A DNA stretch of 64,000 nucleotides from Trichoplax sp. H2. Its lineage: Eukaryota > Placozoa > Uniplacotomia > Trichoplacea. The position numbers and the translations under genes are program-made. Below, piece by piece: positions 39,001 to 48,400 of this stretch; position 1 is the stretch's first letter, and every line of letters starts with the position of its first letter. The notes beneath the pieces were generated by a model. It was given only the letters and a program-made list of their open reading frames with translations, had not been told where the DNA came from and made no database searches. Where the stretch lies: NCBI GenBank assembly GCA_003344405.1, contig NOWV01000014.1, forward strand, positions 885,111 to 949,110, given 5' to 3'.

Positions 39001-40165
39001 TGTGACAATATGCACACAACAAATAATACTTTGCTTTTGGAAGTAGAGAAAGCTGTATGATATCACCTCTATCGCTACGAAACTTACTTTTGGATATGGC
39101 GCCATCCGTTTTATTTGCTGCACAGCTGATAGCAAACGATAGCAACTGTTGAATAAACAGGTAATATAATTACTATGAGCAAAGAGTATGTTTTTCTATG
39201 AATCTTTGAAAACTACAAGAAAATAGTTTCCGGCCATCAATAGTAAATTTTATGCAACTACAATAAATTTAGGCCACCTACTTTTCTAGATACCTAAAGA
39301 TTGATATAACAAGTATTTTATAAGACTTCAAGCTCTATGTCCTTCAAATATCTTTAGCTATCAGACAATCGATAAGACTCTGCGAAGCCGCTAGAGTTAT
39401 GTAGTAGTATCAATCATAAGAAATCGAGATATTTTTTGGAGCGTGATAGAGTACTGTGTAACTAAGAAAGAAAATAGGCTATGTAGCTATCTACTGTTAC
39501 TGGGACAAATAATAAAAAATTATCTCCACGATGTCTTTCCAACGAGCTAGAACTGCTTAAAAATAAAAATTCCTTTCTCAGCAGGAGATATTCAATATTG
39601 TAACATACTTATTCGAAGTTATAGTTCGTTCTAATACAATCGAGATGGATGTGATCCTTCCGGAAAGAATGTCTGAACGTCAATGCGGATAAAAACTATC
39701 TTAATTTTATAAGTTTGATTTTTAAAATTAATTGTAATCATTTCCTTCGCAAAGAATGTTTAATTATTCGAAACACAGCCGCAGGAAGTAAAAGGAGTGA
39801 CCTCTAACAAATTTAGCTATCGTCTTTTCACAATACTGTAATTTACTCAACAATGTAGGTCTCTTAAGATTTTCAATTTCAATAATTGTAGTGCTGAAGT
39901 ACAGATAGTCTGTTGAGAACTTAGGCAAATAAACGGAGGATATAGTATAGATTACGGTTGATTTTGAATCAAGTAACCTACTAGCTGATAAACTACAGAA
40001 ATATAAGACAGCCTTGAAACTCGCAAAATCACTACATAATCGCACTACTGAGTTAAGAAAGTTATGCTAAGTAATACAGAAGGAATAAGCTTATAAAATA
40101 TGAGCATATTAAAATCACCACATTTTACTTACCATAAAAAATAGAACTTTAGCTACGAGCCACAT
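9914..40165 (-). CDS. Gene A: giant SRCR/EGF/Ig single-pass receptor (64 exons)
   Basis: Predicted type I membrane protein of about 3,664 residues, assembled from 64 exons whose splice phases all agree (10,995 coding bases with stop). Domain order: signal peptide (1-30), EGF1-7 (31-319), SRCR1-13 interleaved with EGF8-22 (320-2358), linker and EGF23 (2359-2415), eight Ig domains each followed by a two-exon EGF (2416-3553), transmembrane exon (3554-3581), 83-residue tail. Almost all ectodomain exons are phase 1-1, which permits exon shuffling. The stop is TAG at 9914-9916, and an AATAAA on the minus strand lies at 9868-9873. SRCR, EGF and Ig domains are extracellular binding modules, so adhesion, scavenging or recognition is likely, but no ligand can be inferred. 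I recognise no named orthologue. The exon chain is strong; individual splice sites, and exons in the large first introns, remain unverified. Confidence 0.85.
12257..12341 (-). CDS. Gene A exon 61: transmembrane helix
   Basis: An 85-base exon encoding [20 protein letters not shown] followed by FLKRKG: about 24 hydrophobic residues and then a basic stop-transfer cluster, as expected for a type I membrane protein. It starts in phase 1 after the last EGF half and ends in phase 2. Its position after all extracellular modules and before the tail fixes the protein's topology. Confidence 0.88.
12541..21418 (-). CDS. Gene A exons 36-60: EGF23 and eight Ig-EGF modules
   Basis: EGF23 is one exon (21297-21418). 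Ig exons: 20843-21139, 19897-20199, 18366-18671, 17350-17655, 16367-16672, 15151-15450, 14050-14352, 13093-13395. Each Ig is followed by an EGF split into a 73-82 base exon and a 44-53 base exon: 20532-20604/20381-20427, 19167-19239/18870-18913, 18062-18140/17815-17861, 17049-17130/16861-16907, 16070-16148/15674-15720, 14971-15049/14516-14562, 13815-13887/13486-13532, 12904-12976/12541-12593. Ig exons show the first Cys, the core Trp (TWTKNG) and DNGxYxC. Ig3-Ig6 share TWTxNGxPI-like and GGNVxI blocks and look like the most recent copies. Several NxS/T glycosylation sites are present. The splice site after 13486 (GTTCG) is weak, but the 47-base size matches its siblings. Confidence 0.87.
22217..24271 (-). 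CDS. Gene A exons 31-35: SRCR11-EGF20-SRCR12, EGF21-22, SRCR13, linker
   Basis: Exon 31 (23510-24271, 762 bases) is the longest in the gene and encodes SRCR, EGF and SRCR with no intron. The first SRCR has WACC and the EGF has [12 protein letters not shown]. Then EGF21 (23094-23216), EGF22 (22759-22884), SRCR13 (22361-22681, with SQCC) and a 49-base linker exon (22217-22265). EGF22 begins DINEC and so resembles a calcium-binding EGF start. The linker reads [15 protein letters not shown] and is the only exon to shift phase from 1 to 0; the following EGF exon restores phase 1. This junction joins the SRCR half to the Ig half of one protein. The linker exon is small and is the weakest link in the chain. 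Confidence 0.8.
24425..29342 (-). CDS. Gene A exons 19-30: SRCR6-10 with EGF13-19
   Basis: SRCR6 29013-29342; EGF13-14 in one exon 28625-28882; SRCR7 27898-28227; EGF15 27598-27717; SRCR8 27181-27507; EGF16 26752-26862; SRCR9 26319-26624; EGF17 26087-26206; EGF18 25422-25532; SRCR10 split as 25090-25314 plus 24633-24740; EGF19 24425-24568. Phases agree throughout. SRCR6 and SRCR9 carry the extra CC pair. SRCR10 is the only SRCR divided by an intron: the first exon ends GRILY and the second carries [15 protein letters not shown]18 uses an unusual GTCTGT donor. Several SRCR exons end at GTTAGT instead of GTAAGT (SRCR6 and SRCR7 here). Confidence 0.84.
27738..27795. repeat. 29-base tandem duplication in a gene A intron
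   Basis: Two adjacent copies of a 29-base unit differing at one position (CTACTTTCC against CTGCTTTCC), followed by the first bases of a third. It lies in the intron between EGF15 and SRCR7 and looks like replication slippage. Confidence 0.8.
29733..33906 (-). CDS. Gene A exons 10-18: SRCR1-5 with EGF8-12
   Basis: SRCR1 33574-33906; EGF8 33114-33242; SRCR2 31969-32316; two EGFs in one exon 31554-31802; SRCR3 31096-31425; EGF11 30885-31004; SRCR4 30454-30774; SRCR5 29968-30300; EGF12 29733-29864. SRCR exons are single, phase 1-1, about 320-350 bases, and show the family signature: VEVF...[13 protein letters not shown], a VxCxGxE-type loop and a terminal Cys. SRCR4 and SRCR5 are adjacent with no EGF between. 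EGF8 and EGF12 are a distinct longer type ending CETPI or CESPI and are clearly related. SRCR2 has an extra vicinal Cys pair (YCC). Cysteine-rich scavenger-receptor domains commonly bind polyanions or proteins. Confidence 0.87.
34117..36898 (-). CDS. Gene A exons 3-9: EGF domains 1-7
   Basis: Seven single-exon EGF-like domains: 36782-36898, 35823-35975, 35603-35731, 35036-35158, 34705-34821, 34460-34576 and 34117-34227. Each starts with two bases and ends with one (phase 1-1) and shows the six-cysteine pattern, for example CLNGGTC and [12 protein letters not shown] in the fourth. EGF2 and EGF3 have atypical spacing ([16 protein letters not shown]). The first, fourth and fifth match gene B exons most clearly. 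Arrays like this usually act as rigid spacers or protein-binding stalks. No calcium-binding DxNE consensus was noticed in these seven. Confidence 0.85.
39088..40165 (-). CDS. Gene A exons 1-2: signal peptide split over two tiny exons
   Basis: Exon 1 (40133-40165) reads [11 protein letters not shown] and ends at a GTAAGT donor in phase 0. Exon 2 (39088-39145, 58 bases) continues [19 protein letters not shown] and ends in phase 1 at GTAAGT. Joined, they give a short charged start, a hydrophobic core and a small-residue region around ISCAA suited to signal-peptidase cleavage. Phase 1 fits the EGF exon at 36782-36898. The start was chosen because it is the only Met plus hydrophobic stretch plus consensus donor I found upstream of the first EGF, and because gene B has the same layout (36 and 58 bases) at its own start. 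Introns here are about 0.94 and 2.2 kb, longer than elsewhere in the gene. Confidence 0.7.
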
Positions 40166-43145
40166 CCTGAAATAGTGTACTTTGCTGTCAGTTCTTTAAA
40201 GTACGATTAAAGGCTTTCGTTATTATTCTATAAATCTTATGGCGAAATATTGCAGAGCTTTAATTGGTAAATTTAGATAGTCTTACTGAATAACTGTTAC
40301 GCTGAACATATTTGTCTCAGTAAGTCTATAAGAATTAGTCTACAATCTTTTATTGTTGCATCCCTATTTAATGTGAATATATTGGGAAAATTCTATATTC
40401 ATGAGAAAAAGTATACAAACATGAATTAATAATACTTTGGAAAACATTTTCTTATACTGTAAAACGTGAGCTCATTCATTGTATTGATACTTCTTAATTT
40501 CTTATTTGCATCTCATTAATATTGTTAGATAGGTATGGGCGTTGCGATCGTTTTTGTTTAGGAACAAACATGTTTATCCAGTGATAGAGAGTTTCCGATA
40601 TTAAACTGGGATTCAATTTTGGGTAACTTATTTATAAACTTAGTAATAAGCACAGAATGCGATATGTCAGGCTGAAAAGACACAAAACAGCAATCAATTA
40701 CCCACCTAAAGAGGTTCAACTAGCATAGTATATATTGAGATTATACTAAGGATATTTTAATTGCTATTGCTTTATATGGGAATATTTCCGTAAATTTCGG
40801 TACTTCCTTGTACTAATATTGAGGCTGTAATAAAAGTGTCTCACAATAACTGTCTTAGTCAAATGGTATTTTCCAAAAGGCTCTTATTACAAGGTTTTTA
40901 AGAATAGTAGAGCAATAATAAATGACTATAATAATCCAGTCTAAAATCTAAAGTATTCCGAGCTCAAAGCGAAGTGAATTCTCTTCTCTCTATGAGAGCT
41001 TATCTCCGCAGTTCTTAAAATACATTTCACTAAATCCATTTATGACAAATTAACTAATCTACAATCAGACTCGAGTCCTCAAATAGAATACTTTTTCTCA
41101 AATAGGACATCATTATCTTTTGCCGTCTGAACCATTCTACTTAAGACAACACTTCTCTTCTATTAATGTCCAGCAACTTTCGGAGTTGAGCATCTTCACA
41201 ATTACAATATTTCATGTCACATATATTTTATATCGTGATTAGTCCATTGGCTAATATTAGTCATCAACAATTTCTAATATAGTAGTTATCAATCATCCAA
41301 TATCAGCGCCAAGATAATATCTATTCTTAGTAACCTAAGTATATCAAATATAGCTATTGACGCAATCAAATATAGAACTGCAGAATTAGTTAGCATAACT
41401 TGAAGAAATGCTACCATACCATACTGTTTCAAATTTTAAATAGCAGCCCTAATATGACAATATCTGATGGATGAAATCAAGACACTATAAGTTAGCAACA
41501 GTTTATACAAATCAATATATATATACTACAGAGAATTGCTGCAAGGGTGTGTAATAAGCTGTAAAAGTCTTTGCAAGCATGATGTGTGATGGTTAAGCAT
41601 GTAAAACGAGAAATGTACAGAATATGAATTACGTATAGAATAGACAGACTAGAAAAATTATTTTATTCAAACTGTAATTCAATATTGTACGAAATTTTTT
41701 ATTCAATGAGCTCCCAAATTTGCTACGTACGACTATTCTTGGATTCCAGTTTACAGAATTACCGTTCTATCAAGTAAAGTTGCACTATGATTTATTGTCA
41801 TTTACAAGGTCTTGTTGACAGGTTGTTCGAGGCAATATGGTATTTATTAAGTATTCATGTAATGAAATGATTGCTCCGTCATAAACAAATACCGAAATTG
41901 ACAGCAAAACATAATTTTATGGCTTATCGAGATTGGCCGGAGTAATCAAGCGAACATTTTACCTAGGTATTAAATGCTTATAAAAATCGTTTATTATAGT
42001 TACGACTTGCCTATAGAGAACATTATAGTGCACTGGCTAACAATACTATAGAACCAAGACTTTAATACGATTAATATGATTTGATAATACAGTAAGCAAA
42101 TTTGTTAGTTTAGGTAACAAGAAAAAAATCTACTTTATTTCTAATTGCGATGCTTTCTTGATAAAAGATTTAATAAATTCTCTAAATTTTAGAGCAAAAT
42201 TAAATTAGATAATAAATACTTGTTGACACTACATTTATTCAGACAAACTTTAGGAAGCTAAATAACTAAGCTCTTGCAAGACGTATCGCAGCGAATGATT
42301 TCTAAAATGCAATCTGAAATTTTCAATCATGTGTGATAGGTTATCTTAAGCTAGCCAATTTAATTCAATACTATTGCATGCATAATTCCAACATTGAGTT
42401 ATACAGTAGCTTTCGAAAGTCTACTATTAACTCCTATTCAAAGAGCGGGTACTAATAGTATTAAGCTTGTTATAAAAGAAAGAACTTCATAGTCAGCTAG
42501 TAGAATGTAAGAGTTAGCTTTAGTTACATAGATTTTCTTCAATTGGTTATAGGCACCTTACTTTATATTGTCTACAATACTCTAGCATTTTAAGTTAAAA
42601 ACCTTGCGAAAATATTTTTGTGTAGTTAGACGTTCGACCTCCAAACCATAAAATCATTCGATTATTAGAGGATGAAAATTTTTGTAGTATTGACTATTAT
42701 ATTGGGAATTCACTTTATAGATCTACTAATAAAGAAAGTGAATGATCTTAACATCTATTTTACAGGTTAAAAATTGATCACGTTTCATAACTTCGAGCTA
42801 ATTCTGAGTATGATTACAAGTATTAGATGTCAGAGCTATTATTGTTTAGCACCTTGTATTGATGTTGTGGTACTCAATTTTATTAAACTATTATATGTCA
42901 CTATGACTGTATTGCCTTTGCACCTCGTATTTTCTAGGCGATATTAGCCTCCTATAAAATTTTGCAAATGAGCAGTCCTTTAACAATTATTTTACATGCA
43001 GTGATACAACTAGAACCACTGTCAGTACTGTCCTGTACTATACTGTATTACTGTCTACAGTTAATACTAACAACCTTATTGAGGGTTCGTACTACTCTCC
43101 ATTAGCATCGAAACAAGAAATTGAACATATAGCTGATGTTGACGT
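40166..43145. other. Intergenic region upstream of gene A and the Artemis gene
   Basis: About 3 kb of AT-rich sequence with no coding exon, RNA gene or repeat that I can support. It separates two divergently transcribed genes, so promoters of both should lie here or in the adjacent repeats. No clear core promoter motif stands out. Confidence 0.5.
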
Positions 43146-43720
43146 GAAACTAACTACTAACTCCTACTTTGTCTTTTTTGTATTGAAAAACTAACTACTA
43201 ACTCCTACTTTGCTTTTTTTGTATTGAAAAACTAACTACTAACTCCTACGTTGTCTTTATTGCATTGAAAAACTAACTACTACTCCCACTCTATCTTTAT
43301 TGGATTGATAAACTAACTATTAACCCCTGCTCTCTCTTTATTGGATAGAAAAACTAACTACTAACTCCTACTCTCTCTATATTGGATTGAAAAACTAACT
43401 ACTAATCCTACTTTGTCTTTATTGGATTGAAAAACTAAATACTAACTCCTAACATTTCTTTATTGGATTGAAAACTAACTACTAACTCCTACTCTGTCTT
43501 TATTGGATTGAAAAACTAACTACTAACTCCTACTCTGTCTTTATTGGATTGAAAACTAACTACTAACTCCTAGTCTGTCTTTATTGAATTGAAAAACTAA
43601 AAGCTAACTCCTAGTATTTCTTTATTGGATTGAAATACTAACTTCTAACTCCTACTATTGTATAATGTAATCTATACTAACTACTAACTCCTACACTACT
43701 ATTTCTTTATTGGATTGAAA
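43146..43720. repeat. Minisatellite, about 14 units of 40-42 bases
   Basis: Tandem units built as ACTAACTACTAACTCCTAC, then a variable CTCTGTCTT-type middle, then TTATTGGATTGAAAA. Units differ by small substitutions and one- or two-base indels, and the first two carry a T-run in place of TTATTGG. The last units are more diverged. The array ends about 250 bases before the Artemis start codon, so it sits in that gene's likely promoter or 5' leader. It has no coding frame of note. Confidence 0.92.
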
Positions 43721-43732
43721 GCCGGCTGCTTA

Positions 43733-43845
43733 CAGTATACAGTATACAGTACTGTAGTACAGTACTGTACAGTACAAGGCAATGTTACAGTACTGTACAT
43801 ACAGTATTATGCTGTACTGTACACATTGTACTGTACAGTACTTGA
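43733..43845. repeat. GTAC-rich palindromic tract
   Basis: Dense overlapping palindromes of the TACAGTACTGTA type, with many GTAC and TATAC cores. The tract could form several short hairpins. Similar TACAGTAC motifs occur singly elsewhere in the window (near 8745). It lies directly upstream of the Artemis gene. Confidence 0.7.
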
Positions 43846-43968
43846 ATTAAAATGTTTATATAAGCGACATCATGATAACAAGTTCAAACGTGTACTATCA
43901 AAGTTGATTGCAACTCAAAATAGACCGGGAAAATCTTCAAAGTCGGAATATTTTCTCTTTAGAAGGAA

Positions 43969-45294
43969 ATGAGTTCCTTCGATGGTAGAGTGTCTGAATA
44001 TCCATGGATTGCAATCGATTGCTTCTTGAAGCAGAACTTTACTGCGCACTTCTATTTTCTGTCTCATCTGCATCAAGACCATATGAAAGGACTCGATTCG
44101 CCTGCTTTTAGAACTCACCTAAATGGACGACCGAAGTCTCGTATTTATTGCTCAGAGATTACCAAATCGATATTAATCAAAGATGCAAATTACTCCCACT
44201 TAAAATTATTCCTTCAAAGTGTTCCCACCAATGACAAGATCTTCATTGAATTACAACAAACATTCGATACGTCGTATACTGAGATCGAGACGGTAGCAGT
44301 TACATTTTTACCGTCTGGTCACTGTCCAGGATCGATGATGTTCTTATTGGAAGGTAAGCATGGCAACATACTTTATACTGGTGATTTTCGAATGGAGGGC
44401 GATGAACATAAATTTATGGTATATAATTATCTAAGTGCAATCACCATTGATTCTGTCTATCTTGATACAACGTTTTGCCTACCTGAAATGATGACTATTC
44501 CAAAGAGGAAAACTATTACAAAGCAGATCATCAACAAGATACAGCAATGGCTTTGTCAAGGTACCAATCATGTCGTTTGCCTTCGTTGTCGAGCAAGATT
44601 AGGATATGAGTATTTATTATCTGAAATTGCCAAGAAGTTAAAGACGAAAATTCTCGTTCACAGCGATCAAATCAAACTCTATGATAATATACCTGAAGTT
44701 CGATCCAATCTTACTTTAGTTGATAAAGAAACCAAAATTCATATGTGTATTAGAGGTAGATGTCGGCTTCTATCAGGGCCTCCCACACCTGATAGCAAGA
44801 AATTGAAAATTTTACGTATTAAACCATGTGCATTATCATTCGCCTATAATATGGAAGCGTTGAAACAAGGCTGTTTTACCAGAGGTGCCAATTTTTACTC
44901 GTTTCTATATTCTGCACACTCTTCTATGGCAGAAATTATAGAGTTTTTAAAATGCCTTCGTCCTTTAAAAGTTTATCCTAATGTCGTACCTGTGAAAGAT
45001 TCTGATCTCGATGCAGTCACACAAAGAATAAATGGTATTATGGGAAATTGCGATATTCCTCGTAAAAAGACAAAGATGACCGCATCTTGTAGTAATCCTG
45101 GCAAAGATCAAGGTAAAGAAATTTTACCATTGGAACCGATAGCAAATACTGATCTTGACTACAAAGCAAGCAGAAAAAAATCCGCTATTATGCAACTAAA
45201 TGACAAAAATTTGATGCTCGATGATGTCGATCCTTGCCAGCGTTTCATTTGCCGTAGGCGATCTCGAGATATTCAAAATAATAGTTCTTAAGGA
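43969..45294 (+). CDS. DCLRE1C: Artemis-type nuclease (DNA cross-link repair 1C), single exon
   Basis: A 440-residue intact reading frame with TAA stop. Artemis is a metallo-beta-lactamase/beta-CASP endonuclease that trims DNA ends and hairpins in non-homologous end joining. The start MSSFDGRVSEYPWIAID matches the conserved Artemis N-terminus, which fixes the ATG. Motifs: SHLHQDH (His33, His35, Asp37, His38), GHCPGS (His118), TGDFR (Asp139), VYLDTTFC (Asp166), and AHSSMAEI (His317) with VYPNVVPV. His231, His258, Cys260 and Cys265 sit where the beta-CASP zinc site lies in human Artemis. The catalytic part is full length, but the tail after residue about 340 is only about 100 residues, against roughly 300 in vertebrates. 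It has no introns, unlike every neighbouring gene. The related SNM1A/B paralogues fit less well because of the MSSFxG start. Confidence 0.93.
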
Positions 45295-45460
45295 GACAGT
45301 AGTTACCTACTGAAAAAAATTCTCCAAATTTATAAATATCTTACTGTATTTATTTTTCTTCCCTTTTCTATACGTTAAATATACAAAATTTCAGATTTAG
45401 ACTATTGCTATTCTTTTAGGAATTTATCAACAATTCGATAGTAAATTTCAAACACGCAGC

Positions 45461-45466
45461 AATAAA
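45461..45466 (+). terminator. Possible poly(A) signal of the Artemis gene
   Basis: AATAAA about 165 bases past the stop codon on the coding strand. It is the first perfect hexamer noticed downstream, but AT-rich DNA produces such matches often. Confidence 0.45.
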
Positions 45467-48400
45467 TTTGCTGATTCTGTGAACCCATCAAAAAATTTTT
45501 TTCTGATTCCGATGATAGCATAAATATAATATATCAAATCCTTTGCAATATTATTCATGTAGTAACTTATGAGAAAATATCTGTTAGGTTTTGTAAAATG
45601 TAAGTAATTCAAACAACATACTCTTTATTGGTATAATACTTATCAAATTATCGCAGTATTTTGCGTACGACTGTGGTAAAGAAAGATGTAATCATGCAAT
45701 GAAATGAGTATATTCTTTTCGTTTTAAATTTTTGACATATTTATGAGTCTGCTTTTTTTACTAGTATTTATATGGAATGAATTAGTAAAAGAATGTTAAA
45801 AGGATAAGCTTAAGTTTCATTAATCGAAGAGGTAGCAAAGCGTCTGTTGTATCAGCTTACGCATTACATACATAAAAAATTGGGTTACAAGAAGAAAGTA
45901 TGTGCTAAAGTACCGTACTACAATATTATCGCAGCTAACGCGAAAATTAACAGTAAAGTATTAATTAATCTATACTTTACTATACTATACTGTAGATGAT
46001 CTGGCTCATAAAAATTGCTGTAAATTATTTTCTCTTTCTGCAAGTTACGACGTGTAGTAAATTTATTCGTCACAATTAAGCATCAATTACAAATTGAAAT
46101 GAAAATAAGGATAAATAACCACCAAAATGCATCATAGTAAAAGTTTGTACTGATTTCTTCCTAGAACAGTTATTGGCTACATGACTGCTTACATGCAGTA
46201 TGTACCCCTACAGGTAGTCCTATTATAAAAGTCTGATACAGACGGATACTAAAAATTAGAAAGCAGTGTCAGCGAATGCTGATCGATATATACTATGAGT
46301 AAAGGATTTCAAAATCACAACAGTTGATATGAACTGCAAAAATATAGGCTAAAAATCTTGTAATGAAGGAAGAGCTGAATGCAATTATGGCAAGGTTAGA
46401 AATTTAGCTTTTTGAAAGTAATGGGTGCGCGTTGCATTTTAATTCGCCTAGAAGCATAGCCGCGTTATCTAAAACGATATCTCCAGAAGGGTCAGGGCAA
46501 CTTTACCGATTCTTATGCATCAGAAATATGAAAATAGATTTATACGTAAGATATGTCTTAAATAACGTATTTGATTAATTTACTTTGATTTTTATTATCA
46601 ATATACATTTCATGCTATCCATCTTCCTCGGCCATTTTTGGTCACTTGGTGAACAAAATAAATGGCCCATATATTTTTCGAGTGCATGCCTATTTCATTT
46701 CTAATTTTATAATGCATAAATTATATTAGAACCATAACAATTACATTTTAAACTTCTAGTAGTAACATTGAATATTACGTAGTATAACAAGGCATTTATT
46801 CAACGTATAACAAAAAACTGATATGAAATAAATTTGGTCTGCTCCCTTCCATGTATTCGAATGTACAATATATACGCGTAGGGGCCATAATATTAAAAAA
46901 TATTTAGTTTAGTCTTTAAGTAATAAAGCTATTGATAGTAACTAATGTCTTATCTAGTGTTACTTCGCAAAGCAATAGCAAGCCAACTAGGCTTTCGTGA
47001 GTAATTCCACATTTATTCGCTACATATTAAACAACATCAATCTCTTTATTTCCGTTGCAATAATTTTTTTAAGATATATTGAAAAAAACAGATTTTGGCT
47101 CATGCATTTTTGCGTCCTGTCAAGGTTGACACAAAGACAATTTGTTAATCTACCATGTCCTCGTTAGCTTATTTAGTGGTCGTAATTAATGCAAAGCGGA
47201 TAAGATACGTTGTGTTATTGCTGATTCCTCTCCCTTAAATAGCGTTTACTATTAAGATAACAATATTGAATTTAAATTGTTTCAATACCGGTATTCGACG
47301 GTGCTCAACAGTGTCAATTACATTAAAGTACATTATATTGATGGCTAATTCCTAAATAATTATCCTTCAGTTAGCATTAGTAAAGCTTTGCTAGAAGTAA
47401 TGATAATAAATTGAATAGCGTTAACTACACATTGACGGTGGTATTTTCTAGCATAGTTTTATGGTCAAAATTTTATATAAAGTAGGCGTAGAGTTGCGAT
47501 GATCCAATCTTATGCCTAATAGCGTACCGTCATAACCTAACCTAGTCTTCGACCATAGATTAATAGCATAATTTTGAGCATATTTAGCATGGCTGACATC
47601 TTACAGGCCGTAAATTCCAGTTGATGAAATTATCTGCTAGAGCATCGATGAGCATAAATATAAGCAACATCCTGTCGAATTATTAATAGTAGTCTTAAAT
47701 ATAGATACGTAACTTATATATCTAGTAATGGAAGTCCGTTGCACCATAGCTAATGGCAGTAATGTCTACAGAAGTATAGAAAAATTCTAGTTTACTAGAT
47801 TAAGTTATGCATCTGAAATACTATAGTCCTAAATGCAGATGACAATACAAGTATTAATTTGCTCAATTTATTCTATAAATTATAAACGTAGATATGCATT
47901 GTAGTTTAAAATATTTCAGCAATTTGTAACCATTTTTAAAAAATTTTATTCATGCAAAGAAGCTGCAGAAATAGATCAATAAGAGATTTCTATCTTTAAC
48001 AGCTTTATATTTTGTTATGCAACTTCATCATTACTATCGCCTTAACAAAGAAATATTCAATCCTAATCTAAAAAAATTTCGAAGACACAAAGTTCTGATA
48101 TGCAGTGATACTACCTGCAAGCAAATGATTCCTTTTCTGTGTTTGAAACACCTAATTGTATGATTCCATACTGTTTAGAAATTAGAAATTATAGTGCGAG
48201 GGCAACTTAATTACTTGCTATTTTAGAAAGGGCCTGTTACATACTGTAAACTAACATTCATGTATTTTTAACTGATATAAATACTGTAATTATCAAAATT
48301 ACCGCAGCGTTTTCCATTTACAATAAACTTAGGTATTATCAAATCCAGAAGAGTAAAACCTATAATAAGCTCTTGGTTGCTTACTCAAGACCAAAACTAC

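Noticed and set aside
39764-40045. A 93-codon minus-strand frame between gene A exons 1 and 2.
   Set aside because: It falls in the intron separating the two signal-peptide exons and shows no domain; it is not needed for a continuous frame.
22361-40165. Splitting gene A into an SRCR gene and a separate Ig gene.
   Set aside because: No start codon with a signal peptide precedes the Ig half, and the linker exon restores a continuous frame. It stays open until transcripts are seen.
43146-43720. Regular repeats with variable middles, considered as a CRISPR-like array.
   Set aside because: The units are contiguous variants of one 40-42 base sequence without unique spacers, in an animal genome. 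It is a minisatellite.
43715-43972. An 85-codon plus-strand frame overlapping the Artemis start.
   Set aside because: It is a translation of the palindromic GTAC tract; the conserved MSSF start at 43969 defines the real gene.
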